Below, one piece after another: positions 62,945 through 64,000 of a DNA stretch of 64,000 nucleotides. Origin of the DNA: Forficula auricularia (lineage: Eukaryota; Arthropoda; Insecta; Dermaptera; Forficulidae); NCBI GenBank assembly GCA_024734495.1, contig JALMQS010000841.1, forward strand, positions 3,838,176-3,902,175, in the 5' to 3' direction. Under the pieces are notes generated by a model, which worked only from the letters and a program-made list of their open reading frames with translations, searched no databases and had not been told where the DNA came from. Each line of letters begins with the position of its first letter. The first letter of the stretch is position 1. Position numbers and translations under genes: made by a program.

Positions 62945-63185
62945 TAGGCGAATTAAGTAGGTTATAATGAAACGCAATCCATAAATTATAATTATAGAAA
63001 CTTTTTCTCTCCTTCTTTGGTGTATTGTATAGTTATTGATAGGTGAGTATTAGTTGTGTACTCACAGTCAACTTCAGGAGTGTAGTATTTAATTTTATTT
63101 ATTTTCTTAGAAAGACTGGTAAGCGAAATAAGTAGGTTATAATGAAGAAGGAGAGAAAAAAGTCTCCGAAACGTCGGAAATAAAA
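62945..63185. mobile_element. D-family copy, rearranged
   Basis: The extension ATACGGACTGGTAGGCGAAT and AGTAGGTTATAATGAA occur twice (62935 and 63115). TGAAGAAGGAGAG...TCTCCGAAACGTCGG lies at 63143-63178 (C3 replaced by A). Partial palindrome (TTTTTCTCTCCTTCTTTGG at 63004). Same sub-family as 25851-26690. Confidence 0.6.
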
Positions 63186-63276
63186 AATCTATACATTTAT
63201 AATCGGCTATTATTAAAGATCGGCTGACTAGGAAGTGAAGATGAAGATGTAAATTTCGACTTTTTCTACTGACGAT

Positions 63277-63681
63277 CAGCGCCGTAACTAGGCAGGTGCA
63301 ACAGGTGCACCCGCACAGGGCCCAGAGATCTAGGGGGCCCTAAAACGAAATTGTTAATTGAATTTTCTTTACAAATTTGTTTTACAAAAAAGTTAAAATT
63401 AATTAAAAACTATTTAAGGTGGACAAGATAGATTATACAATCTTGACATAATATCTATAGAGTATAACATCGCAAAGGATATTAATTATGATGATATAAT
63501 TAATTACTTTGCTCAAATGAAAGCTAGAAGAGTACAATTTAATGAAAATTAAATATTCTTATAATATAAATAATGTAATATATTTTTGTGTACAATAAAT
63601 TTTTTATATGATATCTATTTGAACTATAATTACTTTTTCCCAAAAAATATAGGTTCCCTAAAAAAGCTAGTTACGGCACTG
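63277..63681. mobile_element. hAT element remnant (405 bp) with 8-bp target duplication
   Basis: Ends CAGCGCCGTAACTAG and CTAGTTACGGCACTG. Exact 8-bp duplication CTGACGAT at 63269-63276 and 63682-63689. CAG.GCCGTA(A/G)CTAG ends and the internal transposase tail (63442-63552) identify a hAT element with its 5' coding region deleted. Confidence 0.93.
63442..63552 (+). pseudogene. hAT transposase C-terminal fragment
   Basis: 36 open codons ending at TAA: LDIISIEYNIAKDINYDDII followed by NYFAQMKARRVQF. The pattern SIE..IA..I.(F/Y)D..I..FA.(M/L)KAR(K/R) is the familiar last helix of hAT transposases of the ZMYM/TTF-type group. The catalytic DDE region and the BED/TTF finger are absent. Confidence 0.75.
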
Positions 63682-63689
63682 CTGACGAT

Positions 63690-64000
63690 GATCTCCCATT
63701 AGTCTATACAAGCTATTTTTATTTATTTATTTATTTTTTGAGTAGCCACGACGACTTTTTAATGTTGATTGAGATCAAAAAATAAATTAATAAATAAATG
63801 AGAAGCAAGATTAGTAGATTAGATATTGACTCAGATATAATTTTAATATTAATTAATTAATCGTTGATAAGGAAATAAGAAATATGCATGATCAGCTTTT
63901 TTCAAACATAGAAAATTAATTCTTTTGTTTTAAGTTTTATTATTATAGATAGGATAAGTCAATAGTATTATAGTCGGAGTTGAAACGGCTGGTCAAAGTC
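63690..64000. other. AT-rich unique sequence
   Basis: Nothing recognised; TTTATTTATTTATTT-type runs near 63718. Confidence 0.3.

Overview
The window looks like a gene desert or a very large intron/intergenic stretch of an animal nuclear genome, most likely an arthropod. It is strongly AT-rich. I found no intact host gene, rRNA gene or canonical tRNA gene. It holds many short non-autonomous DNA transposons (hAT-like with 8-bp target duplications, pogo/Tc1-mariner-like with TA duplications), decayed non-LTR retrotransposon 3' ends and several families of foldback (palindromic) repeats. Most ORFs of 60-150 codons are chance frames inside palindromes or minisatellites. The exceptions I could recognise are all fragments: two or three LINE C-termini, one hAT transposase C-terminus and one C2H2 zinc-finger remnant.

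The most striking signal is a recurrent hammerhead-ribozyme-like core. A motif of the form CTGA(A/T)GA, one extra nucleotide, a hairpin, then GAAAC occurs more than twenty times on both strands, in at least eight sequence-unrelated foldback families. The hairpin (stem II) covaries between families. In the better copies the core is followed by ACGT plus a GUC or GUU cleavage triplet, and the flanks pair into a long stem I (best at 45322-45378, 45584-45640, 27853-27914, 53195-53248). A second class carries U3/A8 in place of C3/G8, so the catalytic-core pair itself covaries. Three of these foldbacks have exact 12-15 bp target duplications (27583-27949, 42536-42803, 45187-45735). That points to retrotransposition, as in Penelope-like elements or retrozymes, rather than cut-and-paste.

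The second notable system is a TIR element (copies near 22.6, 23.2, 24.2, 29.5, 47.9 and 55.7 kb). Its termini read CGAGGGGTGA(A/T)CCGCG and its interior is a 20-bp minisatellite built of two 10-bp half units. Three insertions have exact 8-bp target duplications.

Layout: 0-9 kb, AT-rich unique DNA with one CCGACTTC foldback, two hammerhead-type foldbacks, a LINE remnant and a hAT MITE. 9-16 kb, a 1.2-kb giant palindrome, a hAT MITE, a second CCGACTTC element and nested pogo-like MITEs. 16-22.4 kb, mostly unique DNA, a 164-183 bp tandem array and GC-richer islands at 20.95-21.5 and 22.05-22.28 kb. 22.4-32 kb, minisatellite TIR elements, the 82/84-bp tandem array, nested inverted repeats and tandem hairpin MITEs. 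32-46 kb, zinc-finger remnant, LINE pieces, a palindrome split by 2.4 kb, a third CCGACTTC element and hAT MITEs. 46-57 kb, more minisatellite elements, foldbacks and a fourth CCGACTTC element. 57-61 kb, GC-richer islands with a core-promoter-like initiator. 61-64 kb, a TA-flanked foldback, a 315-bp tandem duplication and a hAT element retaining the transposase C-terminus. The organism and all functional statements are inference; nothing was run against a database.
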